NCBI RefSeq assembly: GCF_021462225.1
Contig: NC_061804.1
Span: 8,669,740-8,733,739, forward strand
Direction: 5' to 3'
DNA from: Girardinichthys multiradiatus
Lineage: Eukaryota > Chordata > Actinopteri > Cyprinodontiformes > Goodeidae
Length of the DNA stretch: 64,000 bases
The notes under the pieces were generated by a model. The model searched no databases. It saw nothing but the letters and a program-made list of their open reading frames with translations, and was not told the origin of the DNA. Position numbers and translations under genes: made by a program. This document shows, in pieces, positions 46,101-52,800 of this stretch (positions are counted from its first letter, which is position 1; every line of letters begins with the position of its first letter).

Positions 46101-46621
46101 TCCTCATCCTGCAGTTCCTCCCATCCCTCCAGTTCCGTCAGGTCCTCAATCTTCTTTGTTGTGGCTCTCGCCCTCTCCAGCTTCTCAAATATGCACTTCA
46201 CATGATACCATTCCTTCATTTCCCCAGCAGACTCACTAAAAGGGTTTGGCACGACTTTCCCTATGCGCACGATGCCCTTCTGAATTTTGTCCTTGCATTT
46301 CTTGCACCCTGCGGTGCCACGTTTGGCGTATTCCACCAGGAACCTTTGTTCTGACATATCTTGATGCTCAGAAAAGCACTGCCAAAAGAAAACCCAGGGA
46401 GTGTTTCTTTGGAGAAAGTTGTGTGCACTGGAGGCTGAGGTGAAATGACAGATTTTCCCTGAGGGTTTTATGTAAACAGGTGAGGGTAGCTGATCAGGGC
46501 AAGAAAAAATAAGGAATACTCTTCTAAATTTTGAGGGCTGCTGATATTTGACTAATGTACCAAAAGGTTGTCGGCCCACACACACAGTCCTATGAACCAA
46601 CAAAATAAGATGTCTCTGCAT
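18908..46621 (-). CDS. lig3: DNA ligase III (mitochondrial and nuclear forms)
   Basis: Twenty coding exons with GT-AG borders join in phase to 3030 bp, 1009 residues plus TGA. By my exon model: residues 1-88 are a basic, hydrophobic leader; a PARP-type zinc finger uses Cys106, Cys109, His140 and Cys143; the DNA-binding domain spans about 255-470; the nucleotidyltransferase motif KYDGER has its AMP-accepting lysine at about 510; [10 protein letters not shown] (motif IV), [10 protein letters not shown] (motif V) and [14 protein letters not shown] (motif VI) follow; a Ser/Lys-rich linker covers 840-932; a BRCT domain covers 933-1009. The enzyme seals nicks using ATP. Known roles are mitochondrial DNA maintenance, single-strand break repair with XRCC1 (through the BRCT domain) and alternative end joining. 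A second ATG at 46355-46357 (Met89) would give the nuclear form. The gene is tail to tail with rad51d. Confidence 0.97.
19142..20105 (-). other. lig3 intron 19
   Basis: AT-rich intron without recognised elements. Confidence 0.75.
20106..20186 (-). CDS. lig3: lig3 exon 19: linker
   Basis: 27 codons, [20 protein letters not shown] and then LQPRNDK, between acceptor TTTACTGCAG and donor AAG|GTTGGT. Low-complexity basic linker before BRCT; accepted because both ends fit phase 0. Confidence 0.85.
20270..20349 (-). CDS. lig3: lig3 exon 18: linker
   Basis: 80 bp, encoding [20 protein letters not shown] and then APSTKK. The acceptor is CTTCCCAG at 20350 rather than the AACAG seven bases on, because only the former keeps frame with exon 17. 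Donor AAG|GTACTC. Confidence 0.85.
20350..22084 (-). other. lig3 intron 17
   Basis: Holds a decayed Tc1 copy in + orientation at about 21150-21660; the rest is AT-rich and unassigned. Confidence 0.7.
21150..21660 (+). mobile_element. Tc1-like relic
   Basis: The + strand reads [24 protein letters not shown] decayed transposase with frameshifts, then a block at about 21525-21560 ending in CCTAAATCCAACAGAAAACA, a decayed PDLNPTEN motif. No terminal repeats seen. Confidence 0.6.
22085..22235 (-). CDS. lig3: lig3 exon 17: end of OB fold and linker
   Basis: 151 bp. Encodes [20 protein letters not shown] and a Ser/Gly-rich tail to RRAPSRKT. Donor is GTGAGT at 22079-22084; reading past it gives a longer open frame to 21936 that I treat as intron. 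Acceptor TTCTGCTCAG. Confidence 0.9.
22556..22589. repeat. Perfect 15 bp hairpin beside lig3 exon 16
   Basis: GTGAACAGTGTGCCG (22556-22570), loop CATT, then its exact reverse complement at 22575-22589. It lies 22 bases beyond the 5' splice site of exon 16 in the direction of lig3 transcription. Confidence 0.9.
22612..22758 (-). CDS. lig3: lig3 exon 16: ligase motif VI
   Basis: 49 codons in phase 0: [20 protein letters not shown] then [19 protein letters not shown]. Motif VI carries the arginines that act on ATP in the adenylation step. Donor CAG|GTAGGA, acceptor CTCCCTGCAG. Confidence 0.97.
23008..23733. mobile_element. TA-flanked Tc1-type element with foreign interior
   Basis: Starts CAGTGCTTTTCATAAGGCTT after TA at 23006 and ends GTGAATATTTTTCTGAAGCC + CTG before TA at 23734. 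The ends are inverted relatives of the family at 50280-52221. The interior (about 23140-23650) is another dispersed repeat, including GGAGGTTTCTTCCTGTTAAA, and not transposase, so it may be a nested or chimeric insertion. Confidence 0.7.
23946..24020 (-). CDS. lig3: lig3 exon 15
   Basis: 25 codons, [20 protein letters not shown] then IRNPQ, in the OB-fold domain. Acceptor CTGTGTAG, donor CAG|GTGAGA. Confidence 0.96.
24115..24257 (-). CDS. lig3: lig3 exon 14
   Basis: 143 bp. Encodes [20 protein letters not shown] and [19 protein letters not shown], in the OB-fold domain. Acceptor GTCCACCAG, donor AAG|GTCAGT. Confidence 0.97.
25000..25640 (+). mobile_element. Tc1-like relics
   Basis: 25265-25300 reads as decayed [11 protein letters not shown] on +, and 25430-25560 corresponds to the downstream transposase half. 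Left of 25110 the sequence is from the opposite strand of a related element. Ends not defined. Confidence 0.55.
25807..25930 (-). CDS. lig3: lig3 exon 13: ligase motif V
   Basis: Encodes [20 protein letters not shown] then [20 protein letters not shown]. The motif V lysines contact the ATP phosphates in this family. Acceptor GTGTCTCAG, donor ACG|GTCTGT. Confidence 0.97.
26123..26155. repeat. 12 bp hairpin with a third nearby copy
   Basis: GCAGTCTACGGG (26123-26134) and its reverse complement at 26144-26155 with a 9-base loop; AGTCTACGGGCG occurs again just downstream at about 26159-26170. Confidence 0.8.
26280..27060 (+). mobile_element. Tc1-like relic
   Basis: 26640-26682 reads [13 protein letters not shown] on the + strand, and an open stretch at 26289-26579 includes [17 protein letters not shown], seen in related decayed elements. 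Stops and indels rule out function. It lies in lig3 intron 12. Confidence 0.7.
27222..27299 (-). CDS. lig3: lig3 exon 12: ligase motif IV
   Basis: 26 codons, [20 protein letters not shown] then VLKDLK. The motif IV glutamate of EGLVLK is kept. Acceptor CCGATTAG, donor AAG|GTCAGT. Confidence 0.96.
27311..27331. repeat. (CA)n microsatellite
   Basis: About ten CA units inside lig3 intron 11, immediately upstream of the exon 12 acceptor on the lig3 strand, where they read as a TG tract. Confidence 0.9.
27400..27487 (-). CDS. lig3: lig3 exon 11
   Basis: 88 bp. Encodes [20 protein letters not shown] then LFSEMKHVT. Acceptor GTTCTCCAG, donor ACG|GTAGGT. Confidence 0.97.
27790..27930 (-). mobile_element. 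Tc1-like relic, part left of the palindrome
   Basis: Decayed repeat that appears to resume beyond the palindrome at 28826 and then beyond a second insertion at about 29591. Assignment rests on the transposase-antisense block at 29080-29110. Confidence 0.4.
27931..28825. mobile_element. TA-flanked ~0.9 kb palindromic (foldback) element
   Basis: Left arm 27931-28321 and right arm about 28422-28825 are nearly exact reverse complements separated by about 100 bp. Outer ends read TGGGGTAAGAACGCTGTCAA and the mirror of it, each bordered by TA (27929-27930 and 28826-28827), as expected for Tc1/mariner-type integration. Each arm carries the same 74-codon open frame start (28148 on +, 28608 on -), a mere consequence of the symmetry. 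No transposase. It lies in lig3 intron 10. Confidence 0.85.
28826..29122 (-). mobile_element. Tc1-like relic, middle part
   Basis: 29080-29110 read on the minus strand is [12 protein letters not shown] transposase. The relic is interrupted by the palindrome on the left and a smaller TIR insertion on the right. Confidence 0.55.
29123..29590. mobile_element. Small TIR-like insertion inside the Tc1 relic
   Basis: Left end CTGGTGGGCACGGTCCCGCT and right end GTTAGCTGTGGCCACCACTAG are imperfect inverted repeats, with GTAC on both outer sides. The interior repeats GCTAAT/AGCGG motifs. No coding capacity. Class unsure. Confidence 0.5.
29591..29830 (-). mobile_element. Tc1-like relic, right part
   Basis: GGGTGATGCTCAGTGGTGTT and what follows resume the relic after the TIR insertion. 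Confidence 0.45.
30350..30429 (-). CDS. lig3: lig3 exon 10: ligase motif III
   Basis: 80 bp. Encodes [20 protein letters not shown] then GVSLMER. The FDCIYFN block is ligase motif III. Acceptor CTCCCTGCAG, donor AAG|GTAATC. Confidence 0.97.
30511..30642 (-). CDS. lig3: lig3 exon 9
   Basis: 44 codons, [20 protein letters not shown] then [20 protein letters not shown]. The conserved DAEV (D/E of the adenylation domain) is present. Acceptor CGTTTCAG, donor AAG|GTAATG. Confidence 0.97.
30643..31845 (-). other. lig3 intron 8
   Basis: AT-rich, no element recognised. Confidence 0.7.
31846..32001 (-). CDS. lig3: lig3 exon 8: active-site lysine
   Basis: 52 codons. Encodes [20 protein letters not shown], then [13 protein letters not shown] and [14 protein letters not shown]. 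The lysine of KYDGER forms the enzyme-AMP intermediate; it is residue ~510 in my model. Acceptor GATTTCAG, donor AAG|GTCGGT. Confidence 0.98.
32060..32300. mobile_element. Tc1-family terminal fragment
   Basis: TTTTATGTGACAGACCAACA and CTATTCAGCCCCCTTTCCTC are shared with the ends of the 23008 and 50280 elements. Confidence 0.55.
34740..35170 (+). mobile_element. Tc1-like relic
   Basis: 35115-35150 is a decayed [10 protein letters not shown] on +. Upstream are decayed forms of the N-terminal half, such as [15 protein letters not shown]. Frameshifted throughout. Confidence 0.6.
37339..37507 (-). CDS. lig3: lig3 exon 7
   Basis: 169 bp. Encodes [20 protein letters not shown] then [20 protein letters not shown] and [16 protein letters not shown], the end of the DNA-binding domain and entry to the catalytic core. 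Acceptor TTCATTCAG, donor TTG|GTGAGT. Confidence 0.97.
37602..37679 (-). CDS. lig3: lig3 exon 6
   Basis: 78 bp. Encodes [20 protein letters not shown] then AGAKHV, in the DNA-binding domain. Acceptor ATTCTCAG, donor TGT|GTACGT. Confidence 0.97.
38637..39386. mobile_element. 750 bp TIR element with CTA duplication
   Basis: Starts TGCCCCTTTTCCACTGGCTC and ends in its reverse complement, closing with AAAAGGGGCA; CTA lies on both sides (38634-38636 and 39387-39389). A three-base duplication points to a PIF/Harbinger-type mechanism, but no transposase is present. GC-rich inner ends repeat the motif GAGT/CGGTT. It lies in lig3 intron 5. Confidence 0.75.
39480..39960 (+). mobile_element. Tc1-like relic
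   Basis: Decayed blocks matching the second half of the transposase on + (for example GTGATGCTGTGGGCCTGTTT at about 39600, then CAGACCTAAACACTATAGAA). No intact frame or ends. Confidence 0.5.
40288..40454 (-). CDS. lig3: lig3 exon 5
   Basis: 167 bp. Encodes [20 protein letters not shown] then [20 protein letters not shown] and [15 protein letters not shown], in the DNA-binding domain. Donor AAA|GTAACG, acceptor TCCTCGAAG. Confidence 0.97.
40818..42083 (+). mobile_element. Tc1/mariner element, DD36E type, copy A (near full length)
   Basis: 1266 bp flanked by TA (40816-40817 and 42084-42085). The 31 bp inverted ends start CAGGGGTTGGACAATGAAAC and differ at one base. The transposase reading frame (41004-42031) is complete except for a 4 bp loss near 41630. 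Copy B at 52308-53192 is nearly identical where they overlap, which suggests recent movement. It sits in lig3 intron 4. Confidence 0.95.
41004..42031 (+). pseudogene. Tc1/mariner transposase, one frameshift
   Basis: N-terminal half (41004 to about 41632): helix-turn-helix region with [20 protein letters not shown] and [13 protein letters not shown], a GRKRKL patch, then VLFSDEST with the first catalytic aspartate. After a shift to the next frame at about 41630, the rest reads from [15 protein letters not shown] through [10 protein letters not shown] (second aspartate) and [11 protein letters not shown] (glutamate) to the stop at 42029-42031. Thirty-six residues separate the second D and the E. 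In copy B four extra bases (GCGT, at 52738-52741) keep the frame at this spot, so the break in A is a 4 bp deletion. Confidence 0.92.
42112..42263 (-). CDS. lig3: lig3 exon 4
   Basis: 152 bp. Encodes [20 protein letters not shown] then [20 protein letters not shown], in the DNA-binding domain. Acceptor CTACCTCAG. The donor AAG|GTCTGT is only 28 bp from the end of Tc1 copy A. Confidence 0.97.
42353..42568 (-). CDS. lig3: lig3 exon 3
   Basis: 216 bp. Encodes a Ser/Pro-rich stretch ([20 protein letters not shown]), then [20 protein letters not shown] and [18 protein letters not shown], start of the DNA-binding domain. Acceptor TCTTGTCAG, donor GAG|GTGTCA. Confidence 0.96.
43080..43680 (+). mobile_element. 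Transposon relic, probably Tc1-like
   Basis: Blocks such as GGTGAGTGCTATGTTTGGGG and ACCAACAAACACCATCATGG follow the order of a decayed transposase gene. No ends or open frame. Confidence 0.4.
43690..44114 (-). mobile_element. 5'-truncated copy of the RTE-like LINE
   Basis: Minus-strand reading gives [19 protein letters not shown] (44045-44110), then decayed C-terminal sequence equivalent to 5951-6413, ending near a GGATAAGATGAAGACAACGA tail. Only the last 0.4 kb of the element is present, as is usual for incomplete LINE insertions. Confidence 0.85.
44777..45183. repeat. TIR-like repeat between two copies of CTTCAAAGCATT
   Basis: 44781-44800 begins CTAGCTACGTTTGCAAGCAC and 45125-45152 ends with the inverted AACGTAGCTAC; the interior repeats CGGATT/AATCGG motifs. 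CTTCAAAGCATT occurs at 44766-44777 and again at about 45184-45195. Whether this is a target duplication or coincidence is unclear. Confidence 0.45.
45532..45660 (-). CDS. lig3: lig3 exon 2
   Basis: 129 bp. Encodes [20 protein letters not shown] then APRKFSGFT, the basic linker between zinc finger and DNA-binding domain. Acceptor GTCTTGTAG, donor CTG|GTAAAA. Confidence 0.95.
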
Positions 46622-46649
46622 GTAGTTGTGACTTTGGGGAAGTTAGAGC
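46072..46649 (-). CDS. lig3: lig3 exon 1 (first coding): leader and zinc finger
   Basis: Coding from ATG at 46621-46619 to 46072. The first 88 residues (start [20 protein letters not shown]) are basic and free of long acidic stretches, in line with a mitochondrial leader. Met89 (46357-46355) begins [20 protein letters not shown], followed by CKDKI..., WYHVKC and [18 protein letters not shown]. An acceptor-like CCTGTTTTAG precedes 46649, so at least one noncoding exon lies upstream. Donor CAG|GTACAG. Confidence 0.95.
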
Positions 46650-47766
46650 CTAAAACAGGATAGATAAATAATGGTTAGAGAGGAGATTCATTTTAATAAG
46701 AATAAGAGAAATGAACAAAATTTTACTGACACAGTTTGCTCTGTTTGTAATTCAAAATGAATCTGAGCGCCTATTATAAACTGAAAGCTGCTAGAAGAAA
46801 CACAACAGAAAGATTAACATCAACATGGACTGGGAGGGGGCCAACTAGCTTTATAGTCAGAGGAGAAAAAAGATTGAGTCATTTGACCACAATGACAAGA
46901 ACTGTGTTTGGAGGAGTCATGGTGAGGATTGCAAAACTAAGACCACTATACGAACTGTCATGCATGGTGGTGCCAGCAAACCAAATGGCTAGATGATTAA
47001 AACTAAAGGTAGTCTGGTCACAGATTAAAATGTACCAACCATACAATAATCTTTCACTGTTTTAACAGGAATCTTAATATTTCACCTATTAAATTGCACA
47101 AAATGACAACCGTGCTGATATTAAAATAACATGTATTACTATTACTTGAATGTTAAACATATATAAACATAGAAACGTAATAACTGTCGTCATCACCGTC
47201 TTTTGTTCTCTAAAAGAAAACTTGAACACGTAAACTGAATGCAACAAAGACAACAGAATGTTAGCATTAGCTAAACACTTCCTGTATTTATTACAGCAAA
47301 GGTGACGAAATAAACACACGGAAGTGTGGAAAGATATCTAGCATTTAGCCGATGTTTACAATTAAATGTTTCTACTGTACCGTGAAGAAGTCATGTAAAA
47401 GGAGATAAATTAGCTGAAACTGCTACCTCTTCATTGTTTTTTTAGCAAACAGCTAACTCCCCCGTGTCAGGCAAAAATGTACATGCGGTATATAATTGCG
47501 GGTCCTTCCGGGTTACATTTACAAAATAAAGTTGTTTTTTTCTCAAATTAATATGTTTAAATGCGTTGAAAGCATGTATTGCGTACGTATAGGTTTTCCC
47601 TTATGATTATACAACTGAGAAACCGCACAGATAATGAGACTCAAAGCAGACGTTTGCCAGTAGCTTTATTTTAAAGAGACAAACTTCCGGCTTCTGGTTA
47701 GCGACTGTGTAACGTTGATCAACTTGACGCAACACAACTAAGCGGCTAAAAGCTACAAGCCGCACT
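46650..47766 (-). other. Upstream part of lig3 (noncoding exon and promoter expected here)
   Basis: A decayed Tc1 fragment occupies about 46750-47000. The first noncoding exon of lig3 should lie between here and about 47700, but I could not fix its borders. Confidence 0.4.
46750..47000 (+). mobile_element. Tc1-like relic fragment
   Basis: 46955-46985 contains CATGCATGGTGGTGCCAGCA, a decayed HGGASK-type remnant of the transposase, preceded by similar debris. Confidence 0.45.
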
Positions 47767-48448
47767 GCAGGGCCCTGTCCCAATTCCCACACTACACCCT
47801 ACGCCCCTCTATGAAGTGTTTACTTTGTACAAGTGCATGTAGGGGTTGAAGTGCGCAGGTTACAAGCTGCAAAACTGGAGAATTGGGACAGTAGGGGTTA
47901 CGTCATCGACTTGCACCTCTGCACCTTAACAGCAACATCAAAAAGGGCGGGAACCAGCGCTGTTTCCACAGTCTTGCTGCTAAAAAAAAAAAACTATTTA
48001 AGACTGCAACAAGCAATTGTTTTGAGGAGAAGAAAGTGCAGGAAGTGACGTAGGTTTATACACCAGACTCGCTGCACCAGTGTTTGTTTGAAAGGTAACT
48101 TCAGTGTTATGACCTACTGACTGCCCAGAGTCACTCTGAACCCAGTGGCCTGGAAACCAGTCAAAAAATATATTTATCGGCTTGCTGTCTAAAGTTTACG
48201 CAGTTTCTTATTATTCTGATTTGATGGCTGGCTACGTTGATGGTTGTGATTGGTTTTTCCTCAGAACGTCATCTGCAGCAGTGAATTGTGGGTAATATAC
48301 ATCCGAAGGGCGGATGTGGGACACAAAGGGGGCGGGGCTAAGGACGACTCTGGAGAATTGGGTCACACTACGCACTCGAACCCATCAACGGGACCGCGCA
48401 ATTCAGGGACACAAGGGTGGAAGTGCGGGTATTGGGACAGGGCCCTGC
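47767..48448. mobile_element. 682 bp TIR element between lig3 and tmem248
   Basis: Left end GCAGGGCCCTGTCCCAATTC and right end whose reverse complement is GCAGGGCCCTGTCCCAATAC. GC-rich with GAATTGGGACAG or GAATTGGGTCAC repeats inside. No open frame. No clear target duplication, so the superfamily is not resolved. Confidence 0.7.
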
Positions 48449-48449
48449 T

Positions 48450-49370
48450 CTCTCCACACAGACAAATGCTGCTTGGTTTAACAATTTCACTTTTGACCCC
48501 TTAAAGAAGTGGCAGGGCTGACACATACCGCCATCTGCTGCAGTGGAGAAAATAAATCATTCACAAAGTAAATTAAAATAAATGTAGGCCTTTAAAAATA
48601 AATGTTGAAGCACAAAACAGAACATCGCGGCCTATTTGTCAAGTTTGTCTCGGATGGGTGTTTTTTAAATGTTGGTAAAGTGTATATATAAATTTGAGTG
48701 TTAATGTTAATTAATAAGACCATTCAACAATAATAAAACAAATAAAATACTAAAATTCAGTTGCACAGTTCATAACGTGCGTGTCTTTCTTAATTAATTC
48801 ATAATATTTGTAATTCACAGATATTAAATTCAATTGCATTGTATTTTATTTGAGTAATTCTTTATTTTGCCAATATGTCCTTCTTCACTCTAACGTTTTT
48901 CTGAGTTTCAGTGCTATTTCCTGAAAATAAAGGACATTCTGAGTTATTTGCTTATTTTGCAAAACAAAATTCCTTTTGTGGTCTTTAAAAATGGTAAGTT
49001 GATTTGATCAAATTTTAACGAGCATTTGGGGGAAAAAAAAGGTATTTGCAATAACAAGTCAAATTAAATGTTTGTCAAAAAAACATTTTTATACTTATTT
49101 TAAATTTCAATAATTCAATATTAAACATGTAATATTCTCAGTGTTTGGGTTAGGGTTAATATAATTGTGTCGCTTTCAAAGTTTCTCGGATGTAAATGAT
49201 CACGAAGCATTAAAATGCGCTGCAAGACTATCAAATTATGCTACAGAAAATACACAAATTTAATAAAAACGTAAAATGTCAAACTAAGAACACAGCACAA
49301 ACATACACAGCCGACTGGGTGCCCCGTCTCTCTTGACTTTAATGTTTCCCACGGTAACCTAACGCAACAG
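48450..49370. other. AT-rich intergenic stretch
   Basis: Nothing recognised between the TIR element and the GC-rich tmem248 promoter. Confidence 0.5.
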
Positions 49371-49379
49371 CCCCGAGCC

Positions 49380-49820
49380 TTTTTGTACACGCTAACACGC
49401 TACGTAAACTACGTACTTAAATCTGTCCTTAACAGTCAGGCGTAAATTTCCAAGCGTACGTAGTGCGGGAATTACGAGAACGCGACGCTTCTCCCTGCGC
49501 TGCGACGCTTTCCCTACGCAGTGCGAGGACGCGCGGACCCGATGTCGACAGGAAGATGTTGACGTTATTCTAAACCTAACGCTGAATATCCGTTTCTAGG
49601 AAGAGCTGCGGGAATATTAAAGGCGAAGAATGGGAAGGAGTATATGCGTTGTCTCGTATGCTGAAAGCTTGGAGCGCAGACTTTTGCTTCTCAGCGGTAA
49701 ATTTAGAGGAGACTAGCTGCGTTGCAGCAAGCTAGCTAGCGACATCGCAGCCCTTTTTGTGGCCCTCAGCGCAACCTCCCAACTACACCTAGCATCCCGT
49801 CGCTCGCACAACAGGGGAAA
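49380..49820 (+). promoter_or_regulatory. CpG-rich promoter and 5' UTR of tmem248
   Basis: Dense CpG dinucleotides (for example GCGACGCTTTCCCTACGCAG at about 49501, GGACGCGCGGACCCG at about 49529) against AT-rich flanks, directly upstream of the ATG at 49821. No TATA box is obvious; typical of a housekeeping promoter. The start of transcription is not visible. Confidence 0.65.
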
Positions 49821-49823
49821 ATG
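49821..49823 (+). CDS. tmem248: tmem248 exon 1: start codon only
   Basis: ATG followed directly by the donor GTGAGT. The next coding exon starts with VYLLNP at 56185 in phase 0, and the family protein begins with Met just before this block, so the splice falls immediately after the initiator codon. Confidence 0.88.
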
Positions 49824-52800
49824 GTGAGTGGCGAAGATTTAATTTATGTTTACCACGTTTGTCACGTACGACGTTGTCAGAACCGAGTTTGAACCTTGTA
49901 GCAACGCGGACAGCTAGTTCCACCCGGTGACCGTTTAGAAAAACAAGCTAAACATGGTGATACTAAATACTGGAATGGGATAACGTAACCGTGTCTAGGT
50001 TTTTGAGCTGGTCAACTTCTGTGGTCATCTGTAAACCTAAACCTGCTAATTTATAACCCTCACACACTGCCTTGCTCTCTGTAGTGGTTATATCTGTAAA
50101 TTTACCAAGATGTGGTTAAAGGTTTAGGGAAAGCAGGCGACCACTTGCAAAGAACATATCAGGAAATGGATTTCTTGAGCTTCTCTTGCTTAATCTTAAA
50201 TTTTACTCCATCGGACTTGCTGTGATTTTGACATGTTTTGGGTTGTAAACAACACTAAATATTATCCTACATAAACATACAGTTCCCTGCAAAATGCCTC
50301 ACATTTTGTCTGGCTACTATATATTGATAGATCAGAGTCGGCTCAAGGCATAAGCAAACTAAGCTGCTGCTTGGGCTCCCAAAGCTTGAATTTTAACATA
50401 GACTGTATATCTAACATTTTTATATATTTTTTTGTAATAATGAGGATATTTCATTTAACAGATATACATTAAATATTTTAAATAGTTTAAGATTTAAGGG
50501 AATTGGCAGATTTACTTTGTTAAAGTGCAAAGAATGGTTTGATTGTTGTTACCATATTTAAAATCGGATCCTGTGAGTTTAATCTTTAGTTTATGTTTGA
50601 GCTCGGTTTGTTCACAAATACATCCCAGCAAATAATAACCAATTACGTGTGATTGCTTTTAAGCACAGCCAATTAAATTTGGCTGTTTTTCTGCCATTCT
50701 TTTTTGCAAGATAGCTCAATCTAAGTCTGATTGGATGTAGAGCATCCGTTAGCAACTATTTTCAGGTTTTGCCACAGATTCTCAATTGATTTAGGTATGG
50801 ACTTTGACTAGGCCATTCTGACACATAGGTATGCTTTGATCTAAACCATTCCATTGTAACCCTGGCTGTTTGTTTAGCGTTGGTGTCCTGCTGGGGGGTG
50901 AAGTCCAAGTCTCAAGTTGTGTTCTGCCTCTAAAGCCTTGCAAACACTTTTATTTCAAAAACTCAGGACTCAAACATGTCTCTGTGCAAGCCCAATATTA
51001 TAGTAAATCCTGTGAAATTGCTTGATGCAAAATGCCTGCCTATTCACATCGGACCGATTCAAAGACTAAAGCAGTCCATCAATAAATAAACATAAAGTTA
51101 TGGGTGTTAATGTGCTTATTTTTAGAGTTGGATGCAAGAAAGAAAGGGGGATGAGGATGAGTGAGTGGAGACGGCAGTGAAAGCTTTAGTGGTGGTGCAA
51201 AAATCATAGGTCGTTTTTGAGTCGTAGGAGCATTTGATTGGCAGGTGGATAACCATAGATTTTGTATTTATTTTTTTTCACAAAAAAGGTTTTAGCTAAG
51301 ACAAAAAACGTCTCATAGTGGGAACCCGGCTTAACAGGTTTTCTTCCAGAATTGTCCTGTATTTAGCTCGATTCCTCTTCCCATCAACCTTGACCATGTT
51401 TCACCATATGATTGGTGTGTTCAGGGTGATGTGTTAGTTTTCTGCTGCATAGAGTCTTAAATATGAGGTAAAAAGTTCAATTTCTGTCTAATCTGTTCTG
51501 TTCTGCTGTGCTCCTTACATGGCTTGAAACAAACTTTAAGCAGGATTTTCTATGGTATTCTTTCAACAGCAGCTTTCTTCTTGCTACTCTTCTTTTAAAT
51601 GTACATGTACGAGAGATAGTTGGTCTCTCCACATATTTTTCTGCCTGAGGTATAAATCTCTGCTGCTTCTCCAGAGCTACCATGGGCCTCTTGGCTGTCG
51701 TACCAGTTAATGTTCTTATCCAGTTTAAATGCCCATGTCTTAGTAGCTCTGCAGTTGGTCCATCTTCTCTCCATGTTCAGGTGATGGATTGAACAGAGCT
51801 CTGTGAGGTGTTCAGAGTTTGTGATAGTGTTTTAAAATCTAACCCCGCTTTAAACATCTCTGCAACCTTCTCCCTGACCTGTCTGCCGTGTTCCTCGGTC
51901 TTTGTGATGCTGTTTGTTCTCTAATGATCTAGCGGACCTGAGGTCTTCCCAGGACAGCTGGAGTTATACTGAGATTAAATTATACACCAACTCCGCCTAC
52001 TTTAAAAGGCTATAGGTAAACTGGATTTTATTAAGTGGTATTAGAGTAAAAAGGAGTAAATATTATGAATGTCACACATTTCATGTCATTTTCCTTCACA
52101 ATTCTGCACCACTTTGTGTTGCTCTATCACATAAACTCCCAATAAATACAGTGAAGCTTGAGGTTGTGACGTGACAGCACGAGGAAATGTTCGAGGGGCG
52201 TGAATACTTTGCAGGGCATTGTACATTTTGCTTTGCTATAAATGATGCCTGTATTTAACATCCTTATTTGAATAACGGTTTGTTGCAAACGGTTATTCCT
52301 CATCTACCAGGGGTGGGACAATGAAACTGAAACACCTGTCATTTTATTGTGGGAGGTTTCATGGCTAAATTGGACCAGCCTGGTAGCCAGTCTTCATTGA
52401 TTGCACATTGCACCAGTAAGAGCAGAGTGTGAAGGTTCAATATACACGGCCGGGCTGCTATAGCCAAACCTTTGGTCACTCATGCCAATGCCAAACGTCG
52501 GTTTCAATGGTGCAAGGAGCGCAGATCTTGGGCTGTGGACAATGTGAAACATGTATTGTTCACATTGTCCACCTTTACTGTTTTCCCCACATCCGGGAGA
52601 GTTACGGTGTGGAGAAGCCCCAAAGAAGCGTACCACCCAGACTGTTGCATGCCCAGAGTGAAGCATGGGGGTGGATTAGTGATGGTTTGGGCTGCCATAT
52701 CATGGCATTCCCTTGGCCCAATACTTGTGCTAGATGGGCGCGTCACTGCCAAGGACTACCGAACCATTCTTGAAGACCATATGCATCCAATGGTTCAAAC

